Assembly (NCBI RefSeq): GCF_029760915.1
Contig: NZ_CP121685.1
Span: 2,505,001-2,569,000 of the forward strand
From: Olleya sp. YS
GTDB lineage: Bacteria > Bacteroidota > Bacteroidia > Flavobacteriales > Flavobacteriaceae
Reading direction: 5' to 3'
Length of the DNA stretch: 64,000 nt
This document shows positions 44,773 through 53,792 of this stretch, piece after piece. The number at the start of each line of letters is the position of its first letter. Within the stretch, counting starts at the first letter, position 1. The position numbers were made by a program, and so were the translations under genes. Under the pieces are notes generated by a model, which was not told the origin of the DNA, did not search any database, and saw nothing but the letters and a program-made list of their open reading frames with translations.

Positions 44773-47556
44773 TTACAACTTTTCTTTTAAATATTGACTA
44801 GTCACACTAGTTTTAACTTTAATAACTTCTTCTGGAGTACCAAAAGCTACAAGTTGCCCACCATTTTCACCTCCTTCTGGACCTAAATCTATAATGTGAT
44901 CTGCACATTTAATGAGTTCTAAATTGTGCTCGACAACAATAATAGAATGGCCTTTAGCAATTAACGCATAAAAGGATTTTAATAATTTCTGGATGTCATG
45001 AAAATGTAATCCAGTTGTTGGTTCATCAAAAATGAATAATGTTTTGTCTTTTGTGTTTCCTTTACCTAAGAAAGTAGCCAGTTTTATACGCTGAGCTTCA
45101 CCACCAGACAGGGTAGAAGAGCTTTGCCCTAATGTTACATAACCTAAACCTACATCTTGTAGCGGTTGTAGTTTGTTCTTAATTTTACTTGCACCATTAT
45201 TATCAAAAAAAGTAATTGCATCATCAATAGTGAGGTTTAAAATATCATCAATATTTTTATCTGCAAATGTAACTTCTAGAACTTCTTTTTTAAATCGTTT
45301 GCCTTTACAAGTCTCACATTCTAAATGGACATCTGCCATAAATTGCATTTCTATAGTCACTTCACCTTCACCTTTACAGGTTTCGCAACGTCCACCATCC
45401 ACATTAAAGCTAAAGTGTTTAGCAGCATAATTACGGATTGTGCTTAGCTTTTGCTTAGCATACAACGCTCTAATATCGTCATAAGCTTTAACGTAAGTTA
45501 CTGGATTAGATCGTGATGAACGACCAATTGGATTTTGATCAATAAATTCAATATTTTGAATATTACTAAAGTTTCCTTTTAACTCGGTAAATTGCCCAGC
45601 TTTATCACTAAATCCAGTTAGTTGCTTTTGTATAGCAGGATATAATATTTTTTTAACTAAAGTACTTTTACCACTACCAGAAACACCTGTAATAACGGTC
45701 AACATTTCTAAAGGAAAGCTAACATCAATATTTTTTAAGTTATTTTCTCTAGCTCCAATAACATCAACACTATATTTACTAGTTCGACGTTTTTTAGGGA
45801 CTTCTATTTTGAGAGTTTCATTTAAGTATTGCGCAGTTAAAGACTTTGATTTTAAAATATCTTTATATGTGCCTGTTGCAACGACTTCACCACCAAATGT
45901 TCCAGCTTCTGGACCAATATCTATAATTTGATCGGCTTCTTTCATGATGTCTTCATCATGCTCTACAACTATAACTGTATTACCTAAGTCGCGTAAGGAC
46001 TGTAAGACTTTAATTAAACGCTCTGTGTCTTTAGGGTGTAATCCAATACTAGGTTCATCAAGAATATACATAGAACCTACTAAGCTACTTCCTAAAGATG
46101 TGGCTAAATTTATACGCTGACTCTCACCACCAGATAATGTGTTCGATTTTCTGTTTAGAGTTAAATAGTCCAACCCAACGTTATGTAAGAAGCTTAATCT
46201 GTTTTTGATTTCAACTAGTAAGCGCTCTGCAATTTTGGTGTCGTAATCATTTAATTCTAGTTGGTTAAAGAAGTTAGCTAACTTGTTTAATGGTAATTCT
46301 ACTAAATCTGTTATAGTTGCATTTCCAATTTTCACGTAATTAGCTTCTTTGCGTAAGCGCTTACCATTACAGGTTTTGCATTTTGTTTTTCCTCTATAAC
46401 GTGATAGCATCACACGGTTTTGAATCTTGTAGGCTTTACTTTCAAGCTCAGCGAAAAAGCTATTCAATCCTTCAAAATATTGGTTTCCATTCCAAATTAA
46501 GTTTTTGTGCTCATCACTCAACTCAAAATACGGTTTATGAATAGGAAAATCAAACTTATGAGAATTATTCACCAATTGATCTCTGTACCAACTCATGCTT
46601 TCTCCTCTCCAAGGGAATATAGCATTTTCATACACTGAAAGTGCTGTGTTTGGGATCACTAAATCATCATCAATACCAATAACATCACCATAACCTTCAC
46701 ATTTAGGACAAGCTCCATAAGGATTATTAAAACTAAATAAATGTACATTTGGCTCTAGAAAGTCGATACTATCCAGCTCAAATTTATTACTAAAATGTCT
46801 AATTGTGTTGTCCGCTAATGTTTCAATGAAACAATTTCCTTTACCTTCATAAAAAGCAGTTTGAACAGCATCTGCTAGTCTGTTGTAAAAATCTTCATCA
46901 TTTTTAGTGACAATTCTATCCACAACTAAAAATAAATCTTTAGCATGTTTTAAACTGTTAGCTTCATCTAAGCGGATAACTTTGTTATTAGCTTTAACCC
47001 TTGCATAACCTTGTGCATTTAAGGCTTTAAGTTTGTCTTGCAATTCTCGACCTTCCTCTAAAATTATTGGTGATAACAGTAATAATTTTTCGCCTTCAGC
47101 TAAGGTTTTAATATAATTTAAAACATCAGTAACCGTATCTTTTCTAACCTCTTGGCCAGAAATAGGAGAGTAAGTATGTCCAATTCTTGCAAATAGTAGT
47201 TTTAAATAATCATAAATCTCTGTAGTGGTTCCAACCGTGGATCTTGGATTGGTGCTATTTACTTTCTGTTCAATAGCTATTGCTGGTGCAATTCCCTTAA
47301 TATAATCTACCTTGGGTTTGTTTAATCGTCCTAGAAACTGTCTAGCATAACTGGATAAGCTTTCTACATAACGTCTTTGTCCTTCAGCATATAAGGTATC
47401 GAAAGCCAAACTTGATTTTCCAGAACCAGATAATCCTGTAATAACAACTAATTTTCTTCTAGGAATAACAACATCTATATTTTTAAGATTGTGCAATTTT
47501 GCACCTTTAATAATAATGTTCTCTTTTGGATTTACTTCGGAAAGCGTGGTACTCAT
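44773..47556 (-). CDS. uvrA: Excinuclease ABC subunit A
   Basis: The 927-residue protein fits UvrA length (about 940). It has two ABC ATPase halves: Walker A GLSGSGKSSLAF (about 44-55) and GVSGSGKSTLV (about 625). Signature motifs are LSGGESQRI and LSGGEAQRI, and zinc-binding cysteine clusters CPKCEGYGDV, CKTCNGKR, CETCKGEGEV and CETCKGKR are present. The DEPSIGLHPKD and DEPTTGLHFHD Walker B segments are also seen. It finds bulky DNA lesions in nucleotide excision repair with UvrB. A TAnnTTTG-type element is at 47580-47587. Confidence 0.97.
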   Translation of the reverse strand: MSTTLSEVNPKENIIIKGAKLHNLKNIDVVIPRRKLVVITGLSGSGKSSLAFDTLYAEGQRRYVESLSSYARQFLGRLNKPKVDYIKGIAPAIAIEQKVNSTNPRSTVGTTTEIYDYLKLLFARIGHTYSPISGQEVRKDTVTDVLNYIKTLAEGEKLLLLSPIILEEGRELQDKLKALNAQGYARVKANNKVIRLDEANSLKHAKDLFLVVDRIVTKNDEDFYNRLADAVQTAFYEGKGNCFIETLADNTIRHFSNKFELDSIDFLEPNVHLFSFNNPYGACPKCEGYGDVIGIDDDLVIPNTALSVYENAIFPWRGESMSWYRDQLVNNSHKFDFPIHKPYFELSDEHKNLIWNGNQYFEGLNSFFAELESKAYKIQNRVMLSRYRGKTKCKTCNGKRLRKEANYVKIGNATITDLVELPLNKLANFFNQLELNDYDTKIAERLLVEIKNRLSFLHNVGLDYLTLNRKSNTLSGGESQRINLATSLGSSLVGSMYILDEPSIGLHPKDTERLIKVLQSLRDLGNTVIVVEHDEDIMKEADQIIDIGPEAGTFGGEVVATGTYKDILKSKSLTAQYLNETLKIEVPKKRRTSKYSVDVIGARENNLKNIDVSFPLEMLTVITGVSGSGKSTLVKKILYPAIQKQLTGFSDKAGQFTELKGNFSNIQNIEFIDQNPIGRSSRSNPVTYVKAYDDIRALYAKQKLSTIRNYAAKHFSFNVDGGRCETCKGEGEVTIEMQFMADVHLECETCKGKRFKKEVLEVTFADKNIDDILNLTIDDAITFFDNNGASKIKNKLQPLQDVGLGYVTLGQSSSTLSGGEAQRIKLATFLGKGNTKDKTLFIFDEPTTGLHFHDIQKLLKSFYALIAKGHSIIVVEHNLELIKCADHIIDLGPEGGENGGQLVAFGTPEEVIKVKTSVTSQYLKEKL

Positions 47557-47579
47557 AGTTGTTTTTAGAAATAAGAATG

Positions 47580-47587
47580 CAAAGATA
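47580..47587 (-). promoter_or_regulatory. -7 element for uvrA
   Basis: TATCTTTG on the minus strand matches TAnnTTTG, 24 bp upstream of the uvrA start. Confidence 0.5.
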
Positions 47588-47652
47588 ACACAACTTGATC
47601 ACCTTTTAAAACAGATTATTGTGCAATAAAATGTTAAAACTTCAGTTTTTTT

Positions 47653-47684
47653 TTGCTTTTTCGGAATGATTGTTGTTATATTTG
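47653..47684 (+). promoter_or_regulatory. Promoter of the ECF sigma factor gene
   Basis: TTG (47653-47655), 21 bases, then TATATTTG (47677-47684), an exact TAnnTTTG match. The leader would be about 95 bases. Confidence 0.55.
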
Positions 47685-47785
47685 GAACATATCAATAACC
47701 TAATTAAGCTTTTTGCCTATAGTAAAACATTACTTTTTAATTTATAAACCCCAAGCCAAAACCTGTTTTTGGTGCTTTAAAAGTA

Positions 47786-48376
47786 ATGATTATGCAAAAA
47801 GAAACAATCACAGACGCTGTTCTAGTAAGTAACTATATCAAAGGTGATGAAACTGCTTTAGAAGTTTTAATTACTAGACACAAACAACGTATTTACAGTT
47901 TTATTTATTCAAAAGTTTACGACAGAGATGTCACTGAAGATGTTTTTCAGGACACTTTTATCAAGGTTATTCGTACCTTAAAACGAGGAAAATATAACGA
48001 AGAGGGTAAATTTTTACCTTGGGTTATGCGTATTGCACATAATTTAGTCATTGACTATTTTAGAAAGAATAAAAGAATGCCAAAATTTGATAATTCTGGC
48101 GAGTTTAACATCTTTTCGGTAATTAGTGATAGTTCATTAAATGCTGAAAAAACTATGGTAAAAGAACAAGTTGAAGCAGATGTACGTCGATTGATTGAAG
48201 AATTACCAGAAGACCAAAAAGAAGTTTTAATGATGCGTATGTACAATGATATGAGTTTTAAAGAAATCTCAGAGCGTACAGGTGTTAGTATCAATACTGC
48301 ATTGGGACGTATGCGTTATGCTTTAATAAACATGAGAAAGGTGATTGAAAAACATAATATTGTATTAACTAATTAG
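47786..48376 (+). CDS. ECF-type RNA polymerase sigma factor (sigma-70 family)
   Basis: The 196-residue protein has sigma region 2 (YSFIYSKVYDRDVTEDVFQDTFIKV, about 31-55) and region 4 with the helix-turn-helix (LPEDQKEVLMMRMYNDMSFKEISERTGVSINTALGRMRYAL, about 132-172). There are no regions 1 or 3. Either ATG 47786 or 47792 could start it. The next ORF is a 51-residue protein rather than a typical anti-sigma with a membrane helix, so control of the factor is unclear. Confidence 0.92.
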   Translation: MIMQKETITDAVLVSNYIKGDETALEVLITRHKQRIYSFIYSKVYDRDVTEDVFQDTFIKVIRTLKRGKYNEEGKFLPWVMRIAHNLVIDYFRKNKRMPKFDNSGEFNIFSVISDSSLNAEKTMVKEQVEADVRRLIEELPEDQKEVLMMRMYNDMSFKEISERTGVSINTALGRMRYALINMRKVIEKHNIVLTN

Positions 48377-48432
48377 TGATACAATAAAGTAAAAGTTAGC
48401 TCGTTATCTGTGTAAACCTTAAACACAAATAA

Positions 48433-48588
48433 ATGGCAAAAATTTACTCTAAACATTCGAAAACCCCTAAAAAACAAGATTTTAAATTGAATCCCAAAGA
48501 TGAAACAGTAAGTTTTATTCTTAATTACTCTAAGGCTTTAAGTGTTATAAATTATAAAAATTTGAAGTTTGAAGCACTTCAAAACTAA
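48433..48588 (+). CDS. 51-residue protein downstream of the sigma factor
   Basis: This short ORF encodes MAKIYSKHSKTPKKQDFKLN..., a basic N-terminus and a hydrophobic-mixed C-terminal half ending EALQN, with no membrane helix or zinc ligands. It begins 56 bp after the sigma factor stop and ends at the terminator 48595-48626, so it probably shares the transcript. It does not look like an anti-sigma factor. The function is unknown. Confidence 0.6.
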   Translation: MAKIYSKHSKTPKKQDFKLNPKDETVSFILNYSKALSVINYKNLKFEALQN

Positions 48589-48594
48589 ACTTTG

Positions 48595-48626
48595 AAACGT
48601 CCTAATGATAATTAGGACGTTTTTTA
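48595..48626. terminator. Bidirectional intrinsic terminator
   Basis: The 12-bp perfect stem AAACGTCCTAAT/ATTAGGACGTTT with loop GATA is followed by Ts, between the small ORF and convergent nth. Confidence 0.88.
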
Positions 48627-49271
48627 TTTATAATACGCTTTTAAAACAGAAGCTCTACCAATGGTTTTAGTAATTATATCTTTTTCTAAATCCCAACCTC
48701 TAGCTGGAGAGTATTCACGACCATACCAAATAATTTGAAGATGAAGGTCATTCCATAAATCTTTTGGAAATAAGCGTTTAGCATCTTTTTCTGTTTGTTG
48801 TACGTTTTTTCCATTACTTAAATTCCAACGATACATCAATCTGTGTATATGTGTATCTACAGGAAATGCAGGTACACCAAAAGCTTGACTCATAACAACA
48901 CTAGCAGTTTTGTGTCCAACAGCTGGTAAAGCTTCTAAAGCTTCAAACGATTGTGGGACTTTACCATCATGCTTATCAATTAAAATATGAGACAAGCCAT
49001 AAATACCCTTACTTTTCATAGGTGACAAGCCACAAGGCCTTATAATGTCTTTGATTTCCTCTTGACTCATTTTAATCATGTCATGAGGATTGTCCGCTTT
49101 TGCAAATAATAATGGTGTGATTTGATTTACTCTAACGTCAGTACACTGCGCAGATAATAACACAGCAACTAATAAGGTGTAAGGATCTTTATGGTCTAAC
49201 GGAATTGGGATTTCTGGGTATAAGCGATTTAACGTATTTATAACAAAATCTACCTTTTCTTGCTTAGTCAT
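48624..49271 (-). CDS. nth: Endonuclease III without the iron-sulfur cluster motif
   Basis: I prefer ATG 49271 (MTKQEKVDF) over the in-frame ATG at 49307, because a TAnnTTTG-type promoter element (49305-49312) sits between them. The 215-residue enzyme removes oxidised pyrimidines and nicks the AP site. The helix-hairpin-helix is seen as LPAVGHKTASVV, with the Schiff-base lysine in GHKTA, and the catalytic Asp is in FPVDTHIHRL. The C-terminal four-Cys [4Fe-4S] loop of E. coli Nth is absent; the segment reads YGREYSPARGWDLEKD. Only two Cys occur in the whole protein. It is divergent from bcp. Confidence 0.9.
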   Translation of the reverse strand: MTKQEKVDFVINTLNRLYPEIPIPLDHKDPYTLLVAVLLSAQCTDVRVNQITPLLFAKADNPHDMIKMSQEEIKDIIRPCGLSPMKSKGIYGLSHILIDKHDGKVPQSFEALEALPAVGHKTASVVMSQAFGVPAFPVDTHIHRLMYRWNLSNGKNVQQTEKDAKRLFPKDLWNDLHLQIIWYGREYSPARGWDLEKDIITKTIGRASVLKAYYK

Positions 49272-49277
49272 TAGTCG

Positions 49278-49312
49278 TATTTTTGAGAGGTAATCAATTA
49301 AAATCAAAATTA
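49278..49312. promoter_or_regulatory. Overlapping divergent promoter elements, nth and bcp
   Basis: TATTTTTG (49278-49285, plus) points to bcp, and TAATTTTG (49305-49312, minus) points to nth. Both are exact TAnnTTTG matches and the two transcripts would start in opposite directions within about 30 bp. Confidence 0.5.
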
Positions 49313-49317
49313 CGACT

Positions 49318-49773
49318 ATGAATACATTAAAGCAAGGTGATACAGTACCAAATTTTACAGTTAATGATCAAGACGGAAACCCAGTATCATTATCAGATTA
49401 TAAAGGAAAAAAATTAGTAGTTTTTTTCTATCCTAAAGCAAGCACACCAGGTTGTACTGCTGAAGCTTGTAATTTAACAGACAATTACAAAGCATTACAA
49501 GATAAAGGCTATGAAATTTTAGGAGTAAGTGCAGATTCTGAAAAACGCCAAGCTAATTTTAAAGCTAAATACAATTTTCCGTTTCCACTTTTAGCAGATG
49601 AAAACAAAGAGGTTATCAATGCGTTTGGTGTTTGGGGTTTAAAAAAGTTTATGGGTAGAGAATATGATGGAATCCACCGTAAAACATTTTTAGTGGATGA
49701 AAAAGGTGTAGTAGCTCATGTTATAGATAAGGTAAAAACAAAAGACCATGCTGCACAAATTTTAGCACTTTAA
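49318..49773 (+). CDS. bcp: Thioredoxin-dependent thiol peroxidase (Bcp/PrxQ)
   Basis: The 151-residue peroxiredoxin reduces hydroperoxides with thioredoxin. The peroxidatic site PKASTPGCTAEACNLTDNY has the peroxidatic Cys and the resolving Cys five residues later, as in alpha-type BCP. GVSADSEKRQANFKAKYNFPFPLLAD and RKTFLVDEKG are typical of the family. It shares a 46-bp divergent control region with nth. Confidence 0.94.
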   Translation: MNTLKQGDTVPNFTVNDQDGNPVSLSDYKGKKLVVFFYPKASTPGCTAEACNLTDNYKALQDKGYEILGVSADSEKRQANFKAKYNFPFPLLADENKEVINAFGVWGLKKFMGREYDGIHRKTFLVDEKGVVAHVIDKVKTKDHAAQILAL

Positions 49774-49845
49774 TAAGTAATTAAATTTTAATAGTAATTA
49801 AAAAAGTTTAAATTAGCATTAACTAAACTAAATTAACCCTTACAT

Positions 49846-50361
49846 ATGAAAAAAATGATTTCGCTAGTATTTATAGCTTTTTTATCTATAAATGCTTTTG
49901 CACAAGATGACATGATGGAAGAAGAGACACCAAAGACTGATGACGTAAGATTAGGTGTAAATATTGGTACTACGTCTGGAGATGAAATGTCTAGGGACCG
50001 ATTTTCTACAAATTTTACTGTTGATTTTACTTATTTATTACCAGTAACTAGCAACTTAAAAGTTGGTGGTCATTTGGCTTATACTAGATTAGCAATAAAT
50101 GATAACAAAACTATAAGTACTGAATTTGATGAAGGATTTTTATCTTTTAGTGGTACATTTAGATTATATAATGATTCTGGAAAATTTTTCATAGGAAGTG
50201 ACTTTGGCTATGGTTATGGTTTGGAAGATGGTGGTTTTTTATATAGACCAAGAGTCGGTTTTCAAATTTCAGAATGCTCTGGATTAAACATATCGTACAT
50301 AGACTTAAACGACACTGTTAAGTATAATGCTGTAACCATTGGTTATGAATTTATTTTCTAA
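49846..50361 (+). CDS. Small outer membrane beta-barrel protein
   Basis: The 171-residue protein has a signal peptide ending near INAFAQ (about 20), an acidic linker (DDMMEEETPKTDD), and about eight amphipathic strands ending in an aromatic C-terminal strand (VTIGYEFIF). This is an OmpW/OprF-like eight-stranded barrel of the outer-membrane-protein type. It is a single gene with its own terminator. The role is unknown; structural or small-solute functions are typical. Confidence 0.82.
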   Translation: MKKMISLVFIAFLSINAFAQDDMMEEETPKTDDVRLGVNIGTTSGDEMSRDRFSTNFTVDFTYLLPVTSNLKVGGHLAYTRLAINDNKTISTEFDEGFLSFSGTFRLYNDSGKFFIGSDFGYGYGLEDGGFLYRPRVGFQISECSGLNISYIDLNDTVKYNAVTIGYEFIF

Positions 50362-50381
50362 TAACCATTTGCATATAAATT

Positions 50382-50411
50382 AAAAAAGCGACCTAACGGG
50401 TCGCTTTTTTA
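50382..50411. terminator. Bidirectional intrinsic terminator
   Basis: AAAAAAGCGACC and GGTCGCTTTTTT form a GC-rich stem flanked by A and T runs, between the barrel gene and yebC. Confidence 0.85.
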
Positions 50412-50427
50412 TATGATAAAATCGAGA

Positions 50428-51144
50428 TTACTCGGTTTCTTCCATAGTATGATAAACGTTTTGCACATCATCATCTTCCTCTAATTTTTCTAAGAGTTTT
50501 TCTACATCTGCAGCTTGTTCTGGAGTTAGTGGTTTAGTGACTTGCGGAATACGCTCAAAACCAGAAGATAATATTTCAATCTCACGACGCTCTAATTCTG
50601 CTTGTATAGCACCGAAACTCTCAAAAGGCGCATAAATTAAAATACCATCATCATCAACAAATACTTCTTCAGCACCAAAATCTATAAATTCTAATTCTAA
50701 TTCTTCTGCATCTAATCCTTCTGCATTAACTCTAAAATTACAGGTGTGATCAAACATAAATACTACAGATCCTGAAGTACCTAAACTACCATCACATTTA
50801 TTAAAATAGCTTCTAACATTTGCAACAGTACGTGTGTTGTTATCTGTAGCAGTCTCTACTAATACCGCAATTCCATGTGGAGCATAGCCTTCAAAAATTA
50901 CTTCTTTAAAATCGCCTTGACTTTTATCGCTTGCTTTTTTTATAGCACGCTCTACATTATCCTTAGGCATATTTACCGCTTTGGCATTTTGTATGACAGC
51001 TCTTAAACGCGAGTTACTAGCTGGATCTGGTCCACCTTCTTTAACTGCCATTACAATATCTTTTCCAATACGTGTAAATGCCTTGCTCATTGCAGACCAA
51101 CGCTTCATTTTACGTGCTTTTCTAAACTCAAAAGCTCTTCCCAT
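50428..51144 (-). CDS. yebC: YebC/PmpR family protein
   Basis: The 238-residue protein has the N-terminal MGRAFEFRKARKMKRWSAMSKAFTRIGKDI and the TACO1/YebC domains (NMPKDNVERAIKKAS, GYAPHGIAVLVETATDNNNRT-like). The length matches the family. Older work describes a DNA-binding regulator; newer work places such proteins on the ribosome as helpers at difficult stretches. It may be the last gene of the gcvT-reductase-phhB-yebC run on this strand, or have its own promoter: TAAATTTG lies at 51175-51182. Confidence 0.93.
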   Translation of the reverse strand: MGRAFEFRKARKMKRWSAMSKAFTRIGKDIVMAVKEGGPDPASNSRLRAVIQNAKAVNMPKDNVERAIKKASDKSQGDFKEVIFEGYAPHGIAVLVETATDNNTRTVANVRSYFNKCDGSLGTSGSVVFMFDHTCNFRVNAEGLDAEELELEFIDFGAEEVFVDDDGILIYAPFESFGAIQAELERREIEILSSGFERIPQVTKPLTPEQAADVEKLLEKLEEDDDVQNVYHTMEETE

Positions 51145-51174
51145 AATTAGTTTGTTATATTTTTATTTGTGTCA

Positions 51175-51182
51175 CAAATTTA
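51175..51182 (-). promoter_or_regulatory. -7 element for yebC
   Basis: TAAATTTG on the minus strand matches TAnnTTTG exactly, 31 bp before the yebC start. Confidence 0.4.
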
Positions 51183-51205
51183 AAAAAATAAGTGAATTTA
51201 ATATG

Positions 51206-51499
51206 CTATTCTTCGTCCTCTTCAACAATATGTTCTATTGCTAATGCTAGCTTGAAATCTTTCTCTGTAACACCACCTGCATCATGTGTGGTTATGGATA
51301 TTTTAAGTACATTATACTCGTTAGTCCATTCTGGATGATGGTTTAGTGCTTCACACTCAAAAGCCATTCTGCTCATAGCGCTAAAGCAATCTTTAAAGTT
51401 TCCAAATTCAAACTCAGCGTGTATCGCGTTATCATAGTATTCCCATTCTGGTAATCTTAATAAGCGTTGTTCAATTTCTGTTTGTGTAAGTTTTGACAT
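51206..51499 (-). CDS. phhB: 4a-hydroxytetrahydrobiopterin dehydratase (pterin-4a-carbinolamine dehydratase)
   Basis: This 97-residue protein has the normal PCD/DCoH size. The active-site motif ALNHHPEWTNEYNVLKISITTHDAGG carries the conserved His-His-Pro-x-Trp and Asp, and the typical start is LxxxW (RLPEWEYYD). It regenerates pterin cofactor after aromatic amino acid hydroxylation; no phenylalanine hydroxylase is in the window. It sits 25 bp after the RmlD-like reductase. Confidence 0.92.
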   Translation of the reverse strand: MSKLTQTEIEQRLLRLPEWEYYDNAIHAEFEFGNFKDCFSAMSRMAFECEALNHHPEWTNEYNVLKISITTHDAGGVTEKDFKLALAIEHIVEEDEE

Positions 51500-51524
51500 G
51501 TTTTTTTATTTAAAAATAAGGAAT

Positions 51525-52358
51525 TTAAACTTCTAATTCATTTAAAATATCTTGACTTAATAATTGCAAATGTTTTGGAAGCTTATTTTCTTTTGGTAAT
51601 ACTGCTAGATATCTATCGTCGTTAGTAGTAAATACTTGCTTAAATAAAGGGTTTTTTATACCAAGTGATAAAATAATTTCTCTTATAAAATCGTCGTGAT
51701 GTACCAAATCTTGACTCCCTAAATGATAAATACCAGTTTTATTTCTGTTTATCATATAATGAATTTGTTGCGTGACTTTAGAGTCTGTAGTCACATTCAT
51801 TATTAAATTAGGAAACACCTCTATAGGTAGTTTTTCTCTTAAATGAAGCTTAATTTCTTGTAATCTTGGTGATTGTGCGCCAAAAACCATTGGTAGTCTA
51901 ATAATGGCTACATGTGCTTTTGGCAAGCGTAACAGCATGTTTTCAATTTTGATTTTAAAATGCCCATACATACTGTGACTTAATGTTTTATCATCTTCAT
52001 AACTCGGGAATTTACTATACGCATCAAACACATTAGCAGACGACAAGAAAAATAATTTACTATTGGTTGCTAAGATATATTCAGCAATATGATAATGCGC
52101 AATCACCTGTGCCGAAAAATTACCACGAATAGCAGAAATAATAATGGTAGGTTTGACAATATCTAAGATTTCAAAAATATCGTCTTCTTCAATGTTATAT
52201 TGAAAATAATGTTGGTTCTTACTAAAGGCACGATTATCTCTACAATAGGTACCAAACGTTCTAAAATAACCACAGAGTTCTTTATAGATGGCTTGACCTA
52301 AAAACCCACTGGCTCCAAGAATAAGTATACGATGTTTGTTATCTTTTTTCTTCCTCAT
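51525..52358 (-). CDS. RmlD-like NAD(P)-dependent sugar-nucleotide reductase family protein
   Basis: The 277-residue protein is a Rossmann-fold extended short-chain dehydrogenase. It has GASGFLGQAIYKEL near the N-terminus (about 14-27), the SSANVFDAY segment and the Tyr-x-x-x-Lys pair (MYGHFKIK). It resembles dTDP-4-dehydrorhamnose reductase but no dTDP-rhamnose genes are near, so the substrate is unknown. It is in a tight run with gcvT (31 bp) and phhB (25 bp). Confidence 0.85.
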   Translation of the reverse strand: MRKKKDNKHRILILGASGFLGQAIYKELCGYFRTFGTYCRDNRAFSKNQHYFQYNIEEDDIFEILDIVKPTIIISAIRGNFSAQVIAHYHIAEYILATNSKLFFLSSANVFDAYSKFPSYEDDKTLSHSMYGHFKIKIENMLLRLPKAHVAIIRLPMVFGAQSPRLQEIKLHLREKLPIEVFPNLIMNVTTDSKVTQQIHYMINRNKTGIYHLGSQDLVHHDDFIREIILSLGIKNPLFKQVFTTNDDRYLAVLPKENKLPKHLQLLSQDILNELEV

Positions 52359-52389
52359 TAATCTTTACTTCTCAAAAAGAATACCATAT

Positions 52390-53460
52390 TTACCCTTTAT
52401 AAAATGGTAACTTAACAACCGTTGCTGGAACTGCGTTTTTACGAATCTGGATATTTATTTTACTGTTAACATCTGCAAAAACAGTTGGCACATACCCTAA
52501 GCCAATACCTTTATTCAACATTGGTGACATGGTGCCAGAAGTAACCTCTCCAATTTTTTTACCTTGTCCATCTACAATATCATACCCTTGTCTTGGGATG
52601 CCACGCTCATCCAGCTCGAAAGCGACTAACTTACGGTCAACACCACGACGTTTTTGGTCTTCTAATGCTTCACTATTGGTAAATGGTTTAGTAAACTTTG
52701 TAATCCAACCTAAACCAGCTTCAAGAGGTGAAGTAGTATCGTCAATATCATTACCATACAAGCAGTAACCCATTTCTAAACGTAAAGTATCACGTGCAGC
52801 CAAACCTATTGGTTTTGCTCCAGCGTCTACCACTTTATCCCAAATTTGTTTAACCTCATTGTTTTTACAATAGATTTCAAAACCACCACTACCTGTGTAA
52901 CCTGTTGCTGAGATGATTACGTGTTCTATACCAGCAAAATCTCCAACTTCAAAATTATAAAACTTGATAGCAGACAAATCTAAACTGGATAAAGCTTGCA
53001 TTTTTTGTACTGCATTAGGACCTTGTATAGCAAGTAAGGAGTAGTCTTCGGACAAATCGCGCATCTCTGCACCAACAGTGTTTTTAGAGCTAATCCAGTT
53101 CCAATCCTTTTCTATATTACTAGCATTAACCACTAAAAGGTATTGCTCTTCTTTAATTTTATAAATAATTAAGTCGTCCACAATTCCACCAGTATCATTA
53201 GGTAAACAACTATACTGTGCCTTACCAACGGTTAGTTTTGACGCATCGTTACTAGATATGCTTTGTATTAAGTCTAACGCATGTGGTCCAGAGATTAAAA
53301 ATTCTCCCATATGACTAACATCAAAGACACCACAATCTGTTCTAACTGCTTCGTGTTCTATGTTAACACCATCATACTGTACAGGCATATTGTAACCTGC
53401 AAATGGGACCATTTTTGCACCAAGTGCTTCGTGAGTTGCTGTTAACGCTGTATTTTTCAT
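52390..53460 (-). CDS. gcvT: Glycine cleavage system aminomethyltransferase
   Basis: The 356-residue protein has the usual length. Its N-terminal segment [41 protein letters not shown] (48-59) and [11 protein letters not shown] (about 190-200) are family hallmarks. The C-terminal barrel starts near [12 protein letters not shown]. It moves the aminomethyl carbon of glycine, carried on GcvH, to tetrahydrofolate. gcvH and gcvP are not in the window. It is first of a run gcvT-reductase-phhB-yebC. Confidence 0.96.
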   Translation of the reverse strand: MKNTALTATHEALGAKMVPFAGYNMPVQYDGVNIEHEAVRTDCGVFDVSHMGEFLISGPHALDLIQSISSNDASKLTVGKAQYSCLPNDTGGIVDDLIIYKIKEEQYLLVVNASNIEKDWNWISSKNTVGAEMRDLSEDYSLLAIQGPNAVQKMQALSSLDLSAIKFYNFEVGDFAGIEHVIISATGYTGSGGFEIYCKNNEVKQIWDKVVDAGAKPIGLAARDTLRLEMGYCLYGNDIDDTTSPLEAGLGWITKFTKPFTNSEALEDQKRRGVDRKLVAFELDERGIPRQGYDIVDGQGKKIGEVTSGTMSPMLNKGIGLGYVPTVFADVNSKINIQIRKNAVPATVVKLPFYKG

Positions 53461-53644
53461 TAAATATATTTTTGTTTTACCGTCAAGCGGAAATTTTGTA
53501 AAATTTAGTCAAACAAAAGTATTGAAAAATATTGAGTTGATTTAAGGAAAGAAAATAATAAAAGGTGAAAGTTATTTTTAGTCAATAAAACGAAAAATAT
53601 CTAAAGTTTTATTGAATAAAAATTTTGATGTTTTGAATAAAAAC

Positions 53645-53772
53645 TAACGTTGTTGTATATGGTTTGTTGCGTATTTAAACACCTAATTTAGCAAATAAAA
53701 CCCAATAGAAAATCCGCAAGGATTTTCGTAAGTAGGCTAAAACTAGCAATAAATTATATACTTTGTTATAGC
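53645..53772. repeat. Palindromic attC-like element
   Basis: The 332-bp gap 53461-53792 holds one structured element. Outer arms GTATATGGTTTGTTGC (53655-53670) and GCAATAAATTATATAC (53746-53761) pair with G-T wobbles only. An inner hairpin AAAATCC-GCAA-GGATTTT lies at 53709-53726, and a middle TTTAGC/GCTAAA pair between. GTTATAGC at 53765-53772 resembles an integron core site (GTTRRRY-like). It follows the 3' end of the TonB_C gene at 53793, as attC follows a cassette gene. No integrase is in the window. The rest of the gap (53461-53644) shows nothing. Confidence 0.5.
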
Positions 53773-53792
53773 ACGTTTTTTTAATCAAAGCA

